Source of the DNA: Hemibagrus wyckioides
Lineage: Eukaryota > Chordata > Actinopteri > Siluriformes > Bagridae
Direction of reading: 5' to 3'
NCBI RefSeq assembly: GCF_019097595.1
Contig: NC_080726.1
Location: 15,351,705 to 15,415,704, forward strand
Length of the DNA stretch: 64,000 nt
Shown here: positions 50,493 to 63,579 of the stretch, piece after piece
Layout of the letters: each line of letters opens with the position of its first letter
Position numbering within the stretch: position 1 is the first letter of the stretch
Notes under the pieces: model-generated
Told to the model about the DNA's origin: nothing
Database searches by the model: none
The model's input: the letters and a program-made list of their open reading frames with translations, nothing else
Made by a program: the position numbers and the translations under genes

Positions 50493-50660
50493 TTAGATAG
50501 ATAGATATACTTTACTGATCCTATGAGGGAAATTTTTGTGTTATAACAGCTTAGTCAGTTACAAGATACAACATGCACACACACACAGTTGTGTACCCAT
50601 ATTTACATTAGTATTTACATCACAGTACACATGTGCAAACTGGCAGTAGATAATAAATAT
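50493..50660 (-). mobile_element. Retroposon 3' end, minus strand
   Basis: It starts with TAGATAGATAGATATACTTT then ACTGATCCTATGAGGGAAAT, the reverse complement of the GGGATCAATAAAGTA plus ATCT terminus at 48150. It continues with decayed body sequence to about 50660. Confidence 0.6.
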
Positions 50661-51735
50661 GAAGTACTTTTCTGTAATTACATTGCCTCTAGTAGGCTGA
50701 ATTAAAACTGAAATACTGATAAACTACAAATTCTTAAATTCCTAAATTCTTCTTTCACATGAGCCATTAAACACTGTGGAGCGTGACATGACAAGGAAAG
50801 TCAATGTTGAACATGGACACAACAAAACCCTTTCTGGTTTTACTTGTTGAAATATTGTCTTTTACTTTATACCACTCTTACAGTATCTCTGTGACAAATA
50901 GCATGTGGATTTGTACTAATCCAGTAGAGAGGAAATGAAAGCGTTTCATTAAACGATCAAATTTTCCCCACCAGATGCATGTAGCATAGGTTTATAAAGC
51001 TTTAACTTCCAGATTTGTCCAGATAAAGCCATCGAGAACTTGCTACTTAATTATATAAAACTAGATTTTTTTTGGATCATTTTTTTTTCTCTGTCTCTCT
51101 GATAATGATTTCAAGCATGTATAAGACAGATGGGCAGAAATTCAATTGTCTTCCTTTAAGGTCACCTTGTTCAGTAGGATAATGTGTGAACGTTTTTTAT
51201 TAGATAAGCATGAAGGAGGAGACAGATTTGATTACATGTCGATACACTTCTTCTAACCACCTGGATAATTAATTTCCTTCTGCACAAGCACATTGTCAGG
51301 GAGATCTGCAGCCTAATGAATCCTGATCCCTAATTCTGGAGCCATGACTTTGAGTTATCAGAAACGACCCCGGCTGCTTCAGTTGGGTGTAATCTTTCTG
51401 ACGAGCAGCACACACTGATAAAGAACTTTATGCGTTCAAGAAAATGGGCAACAGCAAATCAGCTGAAATAAGCTGCATCAGCTATAGTGGTGAGAGATAT
51501 CTATTGAACTCGAGAGCATTTCTAAATGGTTTCAAATTGTGTTTGATCTTCTCAGTCCGTTATTTTTAGGATTAGATCAGATTCAGATGTTGGCCTCTTT
51601 TTCTCCTTGACTTACTTATTCAGCCCTGGAACAGATATTGCTTTGATTTGATTCAATGATTTTCAGTAACCTCTTTAACCTGGACCCAGAGCTTAACCCG
51701 CAAACGCTGAAAAACACTGAATATGACTGAATGTG

Positions 51736-51760
51736 ACACACACACACACACACACACACA
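51736..51760. repeat. (CA)n microsatellite
   Basis: A CA run of about 25 bp. Confidence 0.95.
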
Positions 51761-52216
51761 TTTGATCCTAGGGGAAACTTATAACCAATCTACCTACTGG
51801 CATGTTTTTTGTCTGCCGATGGAACCTTAAGGAAACCCATGCAGGCGCAAGAACATGTCACCATGTCATCATCACACAGTCACAGTAATCAGAGCTCAGA
51901 ATTAAAGCAGGAGGTGTCTTGAATAGGCCTCTCTATATAAATACATGATGTCTGTGGAGGGCAATCAGAATGAAAGAATATGGAAGCTGCTCTGATATTT
52001 AGCAGAGTGTCAACATTTAGAGTTGTTAAAGAGTTATGATGGGCAGGATGCATTTCATCTCCTTGGCAAGTTTAGCTCACACTCAGGCTGGATCATTTCT
52101 GCAACATTAATTTTACCGATCATCTGCCTCATAACACTAAAAGAGCCAATAATGAAGCTAAACCACCCCATCCTCACTCATTTCATTTTATGATTGTATG
52201 GTCTGAAAGTCAGTGA

Positions 52217-52227
52217 TCTCTCTCTCT

Positions 52228-52259
<32 letters not shown>
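52217..52259. repeat. (TC)n microsatellite, interrupted
   Basis: About 43 bp of TC with one ATTC interruption. Confidence 0.95.
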
Positions 52260-52473
52260 AATCCATCATTATTTATGTAGCGTTTCTGGTCTTTATCTAA
52301 AGCTATTTAGAATATATTTAGTTCCAGTCCACTGATCTCGATGTAAGTAATGACCAAATCTGAACACTGTGCTACAAATGTTAATTATTAAAGCTAAAAG
52401 TCACAATACAGAGACAGACACATGTATCTGCCTGTTGTGTTCATATATCATTTATTGTGTATGTCATGTACTT

Positions 52474-52692
52474 GCGGCAATGGTAGCTCAAGTGGTAAAG
52501 ACTCTCGGTTGTTTATTGGAAGATCAGGGTTTAAGCCTCAGCACTACCAAGTTGCCAAGTCCCCCGAACACAACCCCCAACCCCCACCTCAAGGGCCCTG
52601 TTTCATGGTTCTGTCCCTAACTCTCCAAGGATGGGCTATATAAAGAAAGAAATTCACTGTGCAGTAATTGATGTGACAAATAAAGGCTACTT
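52474..52692 (+). mobile_element. tRNA-derived SINE, family B, near full-length
   Basis: It begins with the head GGCAATGGTAGCTCAAGTGG (box A-like) and a box B-like GGGTTTAAGCCTCAGC, followed by CACTACCAAGTTGCCAAG, AAGGGCCCTGTTTCATGG and the tail ATTCACTGTGCAGTAATTGA and TGTGACAAATAAAGGC. It is the forward-strand reference for the copies at 13841 and 46482. Confidence 0.85.
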
Positions 52693-53794
52693 AACTTGCT
52701 CAACAAGGACACCTGGCTTTACAAAATGCAAAGCATTTTTCTGTGTCAGCTTTTAATAGCTTAATATTTTTTGGCAATCCTCAGAGGCATATTGTCTCTT
52801 GGAGCATGTCTCGGAGGTTTGTAGAGCTGGTGTACACCTCTCTCACATGTATTCCATACAGGCAGCACTGCCTACTACCTCTATAATTAAATCCCACACA
52901 GATTGATGGTGTATTTGCTGTGATGAAAAAACATTTTCTATAAGTTGTTCATTCATAAAGTGCAGTAATTGCATGCAAATAGATTCTTAGCACACTATCG
53001 ACACCTATCTGGAGCTCCCTTTAGATTAGCCATTTTAGGAAAGAGATCAGTTAAATGTTTGGAGAAAAGAATAAGAGTCTTTCATTCACTTTCCAGTGAT
53101 GTAATGATGATTAGTACTTGGACTTATTATTTTAGCCTGGCAGCCATTAGATTGAAGGTGTTCCTGTGAGCTGCACCTGCAGTAGGTTTCTGCAAGTCTG
53201 TCTCTGGACTGTGAAGTAGTTTATGAACATTATAAGCTACAGTGGATACTGAACGTCACACCACCAGTGTTAAAATGGCAGGGTTTTTTATGTTAAAAAG
53301 GAAACCAAGACAGATCTCTCTTTTTAAAAATCAGAACAATGTGAAAAACAATCAAGCATATTAGGGAAAAACAGGAAAAATAAAAGGATATAATAACTTT
53401 ATAATTAAGAATGTGCCTGTTTTCAGAATGAACCAATCACATTCAATCTCATGTTTCAAAAGTAATTATCATACAGCTTATCATAAATTGTTATCATAAA
53501 TTCTTTCTGTTTTCTTCTTGGTTTCATCCAACTGCTGAGGTCATGGTCCATAAACAACTCACAAAGCATGTATGATATCTTACTTGCTGAAAGGTATTGA
53601 TCAGATTAGATGTACAGTACAGGCAGAAGATAGAGAAAATGGTGCACCACATTGATTCAAGATCACAACATTCCTGCAAAATTTATAAAAGGATAAGACA
53701 AAAAAAATGCAACAGGTATAATAATGTTATAATTCCAAAAGGATGTTTGGTTTTTTTTTTTAAAAAAAAAGCCCTTCAGCAAAAGAATACCTCT

Positions 53795-54340
53795 CCCACA
53801 GTGCAGCATGATGGTGGCAGCATCATGCTTTAAGGCTGCTTTTCTTCAGTCAGAACTGGGGCTTTTATCAAGATGGAGGGGATCATGAATAGATACAAAA
53901 GCCAGTCAATTTTAGAGGGAAACCTTCAGGTGTCTGCTAGTACGTTGAAGATGAAAAGGCATTTCAACGTTCAGCAACACAATGACCCAGAGCATACATA
54001 TAAATCAACAAAGGAATGGTTTTAACCAAAAGAAGATCAGTGTTTAGGATGCCACAATCCAGACCTGAATCCAGCTAACGAATCTGTGACCTGAAGCAGG
54101 CTGTGCATGTGAGATACTCTTACAATTTAATGCATCTAGAATGTCTTTGCAAGAAAAGATGTGCCATGCTGATAGACTCTTACCCAAAAAGACTGGGTGG
54201 TGTAATAAAATCAAAATGTGCTTCAGAAATAATTTTAGTTTGTGGGTGTACAAAATTATGCAACTATGCAACTCATTTTTCCTATTTCAATCAATGTTTA
54301 TACGTTGTAATTTCACAATGATGGTGGAAACAGGGTGTAC
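53795..54340 (+). mobile_element. Decayed Tc1-like element (third family)
   Basis: Recognisable transposase-gene blocks on the + strand are GCATGATGGTGGCAGCATCA, TCAGCAACACAATGACCCAG (the second-Asp region, QHNDP), CAGACCTGAATCCAGCTAAC (PDLNP) and ATGTGCCATGCTGATAGACT plus CCCAAAAAGACTG near the 3' end. Substitutions and indels break the frame throughout. The sequence differs from the copies at 31 kb and 42 kb, so it is another Tc1 family. A T-run followed by an A-run at 53749-53769 lies just upstream. Confidence 0.75.
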
Positions 54341-57300
54341 AGACTGTTCTATGTCCATTGTACCTGGAGCTCAGATTAGATTAAATTCCTGGCTTTGCTT
54401 TCCAAACCACAGTCCTGGTTCTTCAGGGTCCAATGCCTGTCATTCACAGTGATGACAGTCCAGCCATAAATCTCCAAGGTCCTCCCCTTAGTTATTTATT
54501 ACTCTCCCCTGACACAGAGTGCAGTGAGGAGAGCTCATATAAAACAGTGGAGTAAAGCTCTTAGTCTCCACCTGTTTCCTTTGAGACTGTACAACAAAAA
54601 GAGGTAGCTCTCCTGCCTCTAATTCACCAAACAGCTTTCAGGAATATAGCATGAACGCAGTATGAATCCAGCCTGAACACAAAAACTACAAGCATGCCTC
54701 GAATTCTGAATGCTTCCGTTTGACATAAAAGCAACAAATACTTTCCAACATCCAGTGCTGCCTTGTACACATTTTTTATTGTCTTGGACACATCACTTCC
54801 TGCAATTCACACAAAAAGAGGCCAGGATATTTTGAAGATGCTCCTCCACAACTCTGTTGGCTGAGATTTTCGATCGATTCATGCACAAATGAAACTCTTA
54901 ACCCTTTCTTCAAAAAGCAGGAACAATTTGTGGCCTGTAGAGGAACGACATACAAAGCGATTCTAATTGGCCTCTAGGGAATTACAGGAGGGGGTGGCTG
55001 TGGAGGATAATAATGTTGAAATCATTTTTAGGCATCAGAAAACTGCTTCATTTTAAGGATATTTAATTCTTTCAAAATGTGAGAGAAAGTAATTCCCATG
55101 ATACTAAACCATGAGTTCATTTGCAAAATGTATTCCTTTAGTCGAGGCATTTCTTAAGTGCTGAACATGCTGCTTTTTTTAATCATGTAAGCATTTTGCT
55201 AGTTTAAAGGCTATATCGTGTGCCTTTATCGGGTCAAATTTTTTTCTTTATATAAATGTTAACATAAAATCTGACAAATAAAGAATTTTTGGCACATCAG
55301 GTCGAAACCTAAATATACGCTAGTTCGTAGTAATTAACAAGTAGTAGTAAATTTAGCCATTATAACAGAAACAGATATATTGATTTATATTGATCACACA
55401 AACATCAATTATGCATAAATTTCATATAAATGAGACTGGATAGAGACAGAGTTAGCTTGTTTCCAGTATGCACAGCTTGAGTGACTAACGAGCCATGCTG
55501 CAGGATTTGTATTCATGCAGACAATCTTTAGGCTCCCTAGAAGCTGAGGATGAACACTTGCTATAAATCTCCGGTTCAGATGCCTCCTGTGCTGACTATG
55601 CTGCATTGCTGCTGATATTAACACATGTGCCTGGCAGATTTGAACCAGATCTCAACCAGGTGTTGGAGCCTAAACTGCACCTAAAACTAAACTGCCTGCT
55701 AATCATAAACATGCATGACATGTCCTTGTCTCAGTGAGAGGAGCCTGAGCTGTTACTTGCTGAAGGCACAAGGCTTTTCTGCAGAAAGGGATGAGAAAGA
55801 TAGTCACCTGCCACCTGCCACAAATCAATCACTCGGGGTTGAGCAGAGAGCAGAACAAATCAGCTAGAATTCTCTATCTAACACTCACACTCTCTTTTTC
55901 TCCCTTTTCCCACCCATCAGGCATCTCTCCCCATCACATCAACCAGGGAGGGCGGAATCTTTGAGGCCAGCAGATTTCAAACTGGTGCTCAGACAGTCAT
56001 GGGGGTGGTGTAACGTAGTCCTATCTACCCCTGTCCTATTGCATCAGCTCACAGTGATTGTTGTAATTGATAAGGGAGAGAGAGAATGCCGCCACAGCCA
56101 ACTTTGGGTTTTAGCCAATTCTTGGGCTCATGGCCACACACGGCTGTGGCATCATCGAGATAGGAATTCATAATCTATGGGCGATTGAACAAATGCTTTT
56201 CTGTTTCAAATGCCACTCTGGAGCCGCACTCAAACTCTTCTTACTGGTCCTGAGAAACCAGCACATGCCGGTCTATTTTGCAACAATTGGTTGAATATAT
56301 AAATCTCCAGACACCACAAGGTCAAATAGAAATTTCCACCTTGCATGAGAACTCTCCAGAAGGGCCTACCCTCTCACTTGCCAATGCTGCAGCACCTGCC
56401 TGTTGTTGAGAAAGGGCATATCCCTGGGAGACTGGCATCTGATTCTGGAAGTGGTCTCCCAGATCTTGGAATAGTTTGCTTCATTTAATTTGCCTTTATA
56501 TAAAAATATTTAAAAAAAAAAAAATCATGATTCTCAGACAAACTTCAAGATAAAGAATGTTTCCGAAAGCATTGCTTGAAATACAATTTTAAAACCGTAG
56601 CTTGAGCTACATCAGTATGATTAGTATTGTATTTCTTAGCAAACAAGTGTTTAACTGTAACTTCATATAAACTACCCATTTTCACTGCAGTCCAAAGGGT
56701 TGCCAAGGTTATGTCCATTATTGTTTCCTACTGACAGCAGCAGACTGCTCCATCAGAAGCATGAGTGACAGTAATGATGCAGAACCACTATAATTACGTT
56801 AATGAGTGGTTGTGGCCCAGGGTGTATGTTAGCAGATGTGTTTAATGATGAGGTCATATGATTCTGTGCTAGGGTTGAAGAGGCATAAAATGCTTCATGA
56901 GGGAGTCCTGTAGAAACACAACCTTGTCACATACACAGAGACTTTTGAGACTGATGGATATTTTTTTCAGAGTAAAATAGTCCCTGCATTGCAGATTCCT
57001 TTGTGACCAATTGTGAACAATGTTTGACATTGGGTTCGGCGTGTGAATCCTATCTCCAGGAACATATGGTACTGTTCAAAAGTTCACTGTGCTTTCTCAG
57101 TAATTGCCTCTCTGCAGCTCTTCCATGAGAATTGATCTACAGCTCAAAATATTCCATTGAATTCGGAACATCACTGTGCACCATTACTGAATGCAATAAC
57201 CCTCTCAGTTGTTTATGTTGCACAAAATGGCAGAATTTTTTTAATGGATCCACATCCCAGTATAGTGAGTAGTATTGCCTATAATACCGAGGGTAAAATT

Positions 57301-58412
57301 CCTATCACTGTGATGTACAGATACATTACTCTACTGTGCTAATGTAAGGCAAGGTGGAGAGACAGTAATGAGTCAGGAGGAACGTTGTTTGGAGTTTAAG
57401 TGAAGTAAGAGGGGCACACTGGGACACTGCCAGGATATCTGAAGCTATCTCAAAGTCCTTCCACTATCCAGGAAACACAGTCTCTGACTTATATCCAAAA
57501 CCAGACATACAGTTTTGTTTTCAACAACTGAATCCTTTCCTTACACAACCTACTACAACCCCCACGATCTTGGGGAAAAAAGCCCAAGATCAGTCTTCAG
57601 TTTTAATATATGTCTCCGAGACCACAAGATCGAGGCTACAACCTCATACTCACCTCATGGTCATTTGTAGCAGTCGTTTAAAAGCACATGTTTTACTATA
57701 ACACAGAAGCACAGACGTTAATTGTCATGTTTTGACGAGACTAGAGGAAATTACTGCAGGTTAATATAAACAACATGTTTTATTAGCTAAATTTGCATGA
57801 GACAAAGGGGCTGGTGAAGGAAAATAAAGGTTAAAAAAACCTATAACAAGCAGAGAGTAAATGACTAGGAAACCGTGGTAAACCAGAGCGCAAATACCAA
57901 AGGGTAAGGGGGAAAATCATGCACATGCAATAAAACCAGAATACAAAAATACCAAGGATTACTAATGAGAGACAAAGTGTCATAAACAAGCCATGAACTG
58001 AGAGAATTAAAGTTCCTTTATACTGAGAGGTGAAGTGTGTACCTGGTGAAATAAGGGAGATTTGTGGTGAACTGGAGAGGTTGTAGTTAGAAACGGATGT
58101 TATTACAGATTCTGGGAGATTTGGCTGTTTGTGACATTAATCTAAATAAGTCTAAACAACCTACACTGTAAAGTTTACTGTCAAATGTGTTATAGTATTA
58201 TATTTACAAATAATTTCTGTACTTTAAGTAGTGATACTCACTCTAATCACTCTTAGTTTCAGTAATACACTGTAAATCTATAACCTACACAGATCTATAA
58301 CCTTAACAGTAACCTGCTGGGGGCTAAGTGCATTTACTGTAAATACTTTTTAGATATAATTATAATATAAACTAAAACATGCACTATTAAAATATCCAAA
58401 AGTAAAAAAAAA

Positions 58413-58562
58413 GCTCTTATCCAAAGCAATCTGATACAGGCTACAACTGAGCAGATGAAGGGTCAAGGGTCTTGCTCAAGGACTCAACTATGGCAGCTTG
58501 GCTGGATTTGAACTCATCACCTTCTCATCATCACGAAGCCTTAACAACTGAAACACCTCAAC
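58413..58562 (-). mobile_element. tRNA-derived SINE, diverged, minus strand
   Basis: The order is tail (GCTCTTATCCAAAGCAATCT), body GGGTCAAGGGTCTTGCTCAA and TGGCAGCTTGGCTGGATTTG, then the head GCCTTAACAACTGAAACACC. It fits family A or a close relative but is more diverged. Confidence 0.65.
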
Positions 58563-60872
58563 TATTATATGACCTAAAAGACCAAATTTCAGTGCCTTAG
58601 CTAATCAAAGTTTTTTACTAGCATATAGACTTAAACTTAAAGAAGTTTTGTGTTCGCCTAAAATAGTCACCAAAATAAAGGGCAAAAAAACACATTGCAG
58701 ATATTTACGGCCTTAAATGTAAGATATCCCACTATACTTTGTCTTTTTATGTAAATCTACACACAAGATTTACAGTGTATTCATTCTTAGAGAAGCCTGT
58801 TTGGTTTCAATTAAATAAGACTAATCGCTAGTATAAGATGAATAAATGGCCTTTTTACCAAACACAGACTTGTTGGAATCCTATTACAAGGTACTGTGCA
58901 CTATGTATCTAAGCTATTAATGCAAATGGATTATTAATAGGTCATTACCATTTTCATAATTTCCTTCCTTTGACAGAGTGTGCAGTGTTGATTTTTTTTT
59001 CCTCCGTTAATTTCTGAGCACATCGGTTTCTAATAAATGTGGAGCCGCATGAACATAATTAAAGCGGCCATAATTAAACTGGTGGGATTTGCGGGAGAGA
59101 TCGGGAGCATTTACAGTGAACAAGTGACAGAGACGACCACCTGCTTATCCAGTACAAAGAGACAATCTGTCAGGGTGGCTGTGGTAATGAGGAGAAGGTG
59201 GTGTTTGACACCAGTTCAGAAAAATTAATAGCAAGGAGTTTTAAAAATCTATTGGCTTCTGTATAGACAATATCCAATAATGACTTGAGTGCTGAAATAT
59301 TTGTGTATACATGTTGCAATGCAAAGAAAGGGATTATGGGTAAGTGGATCTAGAGGTACCTGGGTGAGGTATCTGTGAGCTGTATGCCTTTAAAACCGGA
59401 ACCATATATGTTTATTCTTTACTATTCCAGCAGTTATTCCTGTTTCTACTCGCCAGTAATATTTCCTAATGATGATATTAGTCTTTTAAACACTGAGCTC
59501 TACTGTGTTTTAATGAATGCAAGAATCAGACAGATTGTAAGTCAAGAGGAGTTCATCACGAATGTGAACAATTTTGTCTGGTGAAAAACAAAACAGTTAA
59601 CTTGAATGAGGAAGGACAATGTAATCTCCCCCCCAAAAAATGGAATTTGCTTCTGGCACAAACTATTTTTGCATTGTGTCATGTTCCTTTAGCTGAACAT
59701 TAACACAAATATGCGAGCCAAAAGACAGCAATAGGACAATTCATGCTCTACTCAATTGGAAAAAAATAACAAACAGACACTTAGAGCAATGCTAATTATT
59801 AAGTAGAGCTCATATCAGTTTGTGCCGATGTTCTTTTATTTCTGAACACAATTAAAAATGTAAGCATTCCCCTTTTTTGTTAAAGGAAAAACAGCCAGTG
59901 AAAGACATATGTGTGTAAGAGCAATGTTGCCACAAATTATTCTCAAAAAAACATTGCTTGTTCACTTCCAGTCCTTTATTTCCATTCCCCCTACTACAGT
60001 TAAGCTACTACCTCTTTTCTGTACATTGTGATTTTGTTACATGTCACACTGCTCCCTAGAGCATGCAATGCCATTATTTGAAAGAAGGACAACTCTGAAA
60101 AGCATCCACACACGACTCCAGGATGTGGCTGCAGACATACTGAGACGCAGAAGTATAAATAGGACCTAGCAACTCATTTGGAGCTGTAAATTATAGGGTC
60201 TGTAGTAAGTGGTCAGGGAAGGGGCTGTGTTATCACATGGACTGGACTTTGCTTTTCAGCATCAGAGAGACAGCAACAAGCTATCTGCAGTCCAAGAACA
60301 CCTCATCTCTAACTGCCTCAGTTTAGACATCACATTGGCAGAAAAAGAAAGCCCACACATCCACCTGTCCATTTGAGTCATTTTGTGTTATTCAGAGCTG
60401 AGGCGAGTTGAACTGCTCATGTTGTTATTTTTTCCTGTGTCTTGTTAATGGTTCTTGTTCTGCAGGGATGCTAGGCCATGCTGTGGCACTCTATTGTTTT
60501 GTCATTTATTGACCCCTCTCTTCACCCTCAGATCATTAGCAGGACTGTATGAAAAACAGAGCTGAACGATGGTTAACAGTGGCACACCGCTGCCAGCTTA
60601 TTTGCTTTGATGAAATTATATTTGCTGTCACTGATTTATGGAGGTGTGCTGGAGCGAAACGTTTAGATGACTTGAATTATAGTTCAGCAATCCCATGAAA
60701 AGAAAAAAGTGACAGCAAGCAGCATGTTTAATGAAGCGAAGGATTTTTTTATTGTCCTCGTGTTTTGACACTTGCGAATGGAAAAGGTGTGGGTTGGTGT
60801 AATTTCCATGGGAACAAGTTAGAGTTGATGTACGATTTCTAACTGACCTCCATCATAGGTTATGAATTCTGT

Positions 60873-61147
60873 TTTATTCTCACCACTTGTTGCAGGGCTT
60901 GTTGTTGTGGTCACACAGTCTTGAATCATCAATTACAGCTGGTCAGAAGGTGTTGATTTCTCTGACAGTAAGCAGCAGGTTTATATTTTGGTGCTTTCTG
61001 TAATGAAATTGACGTTAAAGCTGTTTCTTTAGGTGTTTGACTGCCCTGCATATTTTTTTTTTCTTATTGCCTCAAGAAAGAAGAGAGAAAAATAGCTAGT
61101 AAGGGAGGTGCTTATCTGTTAAATCATAGAAGCATGTTTTGCATTAT
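60873..61147 (+). repeat. Local direct duplication, copy 1
   Basis: This block shares long stretches with 61995-62318, including CACCACTTGTTGCAGGGCTT, TGGTCAGAAGGTGTTGATTT, TAGGTGTTTGACTGCCCTGC and TTCTTATTGCCTCAAGAAA. The two lie in the same orientation about 1.1 kb apart. Confidence 0.92.
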
Positions 61148-61994
61148 AGCATCATGTTATGCTAATATTCTGTATGTTAGAACTGTTCCAAATGACCAGC
61201 ACAAGCACTGTGTTAATAATGAATGATTACATGATCCATTCAGATGTGAATGTGAAGGTTGCTTAAATGTGACACAGTGTCCTTCAAGTGTACCTTAAAA
61301 GCAAAGGCAAAAGTGCTGCCATACACCAGACCTTTTTTTTTTTTTTACATGAATAGAGTTGAATAAGCATCTCATGTAATATAGGTTGTATTTTATGACG
61401 AATAGCTACTTTGATTTGTTCCAAACACCAAAGATCCAAAGCCTTGTATTGAATGATACAGTGAGCTACATATATATGTTGTATCATTACACCTCTAGTG
61501 CATATTTATCTTTTCAGAAGTAAACACTGAAATCTGACAGTGTGGAATTTCTCTGTTTCTTCAAGTCAAACCCTTTTCAATGGTATGGTATTTTATAAGC
61601 GTTTGGATTTTTGCCACTCTGTTTCACAGTCTGCAGTACAGTGGATGTGTCCTTCAGTGCTGTAAATGGATTCGGAAGCTACATATAAGTGCTAGGAAAT
61701 GTCCATCCAATGTTTCTGATTGTTTGTGATTGAGATGTTTATGATTGCACTTTTTCAATAGAACCTAATGTACTAGTTCATATGGCTAGAGAAAGATGTC
61801 CAGACATTTCTCTATGTCTTTTAAATCGTTTCTAGAAGCCATCTGGACAAACAAAATATTAATTCATACAGGAAAACCAATCACTATGCAAATCCTAGAG
61901 ACCGCAGTGTCCTCAGAATGTACACATGGTTGTAAGAAATTGAATTATCTTGTTTCTTTACACCTCGTATTATTGCAAAGTGTTTGTTTTGACC

Positions 61995-62318
61995 TTTATT
62001 CCCACCACTTGTTGCAGGGCTTGTGGTTGTGGTCACACACTCTTGAATCATCAATCACAAATTGGTCAGAAGGTGTTGATTTCTCTGACAATAATGGCAG
62101 CCAGTTTATATTAAAGTGCTTTCTATCAGGAACCTTTTTATGTTTATTGACACAAAGAGTGCTGTGTTGCAGGCAGAGGTAAAGCTGTTTCCTTAGGTGT
62201 TTGACTGCCCTGCATTTTCTTTCTTATTGCCTCAAGAAAAAAAAGAGAAAAAGCTAGTGAGGTAGGTGTTTATCTGTTAAATCATAGGTTATAACAGAAG
62301 CATGTTCCACAGCATTAA
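61995..62318 (+). repeat. Local direct duplication, copy 2
   Basis: Same-strand partner of 60873-61147. It carries about 35-45 extra bases in the middle (near 62130-62180) and a short extra GTTATAACA-like insert near the right end. No coding potential is apparent. Confidence 0.92.
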
Positions 62319-62654
62319 CCTTAAATATATATTGATAAAAATGATTACATTCTTTAATCAGTAAAAAATATGCAGTTGTTGGCAAATTGCTACGGTAGTT
62401 GTGTAGTAACATCTGTTTACTACACATCACCATTACACCAACTCGAAACTGATCAATTTTCTATAATTGCACACCCTGTATCAGCCTGTAACAGCTATAA
62501 TCAATCCTTCTGTAATTTAAACTCAACCAATTCTCGCTTTCAGCTTGGTGTTAGGAGGAGAGGCGAGAAAAACAGCACTTCCTGGAGTGTCTTTACACAG
62601 AAGATAAAGTGCACAGCCTCTTTTCTCAGAGGATATAAGCACATTTTTACCAAC

Positions 62655-62696
62655 ATGTCATTTTGGACAGTTTTTATATTGCTTGGGTTTCAACAG
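62655..62696 (+). other. Isolated signal-peptide-like mini-exon (speculative)
   Basis: An ATG opens 14 codons, MSFWTVFILLGFQQ, that look like a signal-peptide core and stop exactly at a CAG/GTAATT splice donor. A GGATATAAGC box lies about 25 bases upstream. First exons of small cell-surface receptors often look like this, but no second exon was found in the remaining 1.3 kb, so chance is quite possible. Confidence 0.15.
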
Positions 62697-63556
62697 GTAA
62701 TTTTATAGTAGGTATAAGACAATGTTGTCTTTGCATGGGACAGATTCACACAGGAGTACAATCCCAGAGATAGAGCAGTAACATTTACATTACTACCCAC
62801 TAAATTGTAAAACTAATCCAGTCCAAATGAGACAGAAATAAGGTTATCTTCTACATTTCCTTACGCTTCATAATTTTACTTGCATTTAATTTGAAATGTG
62901 TCATGTTGGATCATCATCTAGTTAATCATAATAGTGATAACTATGTGTTTCTTCTAATATGACAGAAATGAACAGAATAATTCTGTAGTTAATTAATGTT
63001 AATAATTCCAAATATACCTTAAAACTCCTGTTGGAAATTCTTCCATATTAACTAACTAAATAATTTTGTTAATGAAGAGTATTAACATTTATAGATATAA
63101 AAAGTCAAAATGCAAAAATGATCTCAGAAATCCTAGGAGCTCACCTTGATAATACGCCTCCTAATGCACTGTAGTGTCTCTCAGCCTGTGTTCTGTACCA
63201 TGGCTCTGGGCAGTCTCCCACGTAGCACAATTCTCAGTGACTGAGGTTAATGTGAGGTGGCATGAAAGGCTGTCTTGAGTTGAGAGAGATTTCCCACTCA
63301 TCATTGTCCTCTCAGACGAAACCCATCACACTCAATCAGCCTCAATGAGATCTCCTGAGCTGAAGCGGCATTAGTGAATCCCCTCACGCTCCATAATTGA
63401 TAGCTCACCCAAATGAGGATGTATATTTAATCAGGTCATGTAATATACAGGAGTCTTAATAGACCATTCATCTCTGTTAGTGGGATGGCACGCTATACCT
63501 CCTCAGAGAAGATGCCCATAGATATAAACCTGTCATCATAGCACATCCTGTCCTCT

Positions 63557-63579
63557 GACACACACACACACACACACAT
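63557..63579. repeat. (CA)n microsatellite
   Basis: A CA run of about 22 bp. Confidence 0.95.

Noticed and set aside
55918..56190. GC-richer block after a TTTCCCACCCATCAG acceptor-like site, considered as the next SEZ6 exon
   Set aside because: In the required phase it encodes no Sushi-domain cysteines or SEZ6 motifs, and stops are met; it may be an unclassified repeat.
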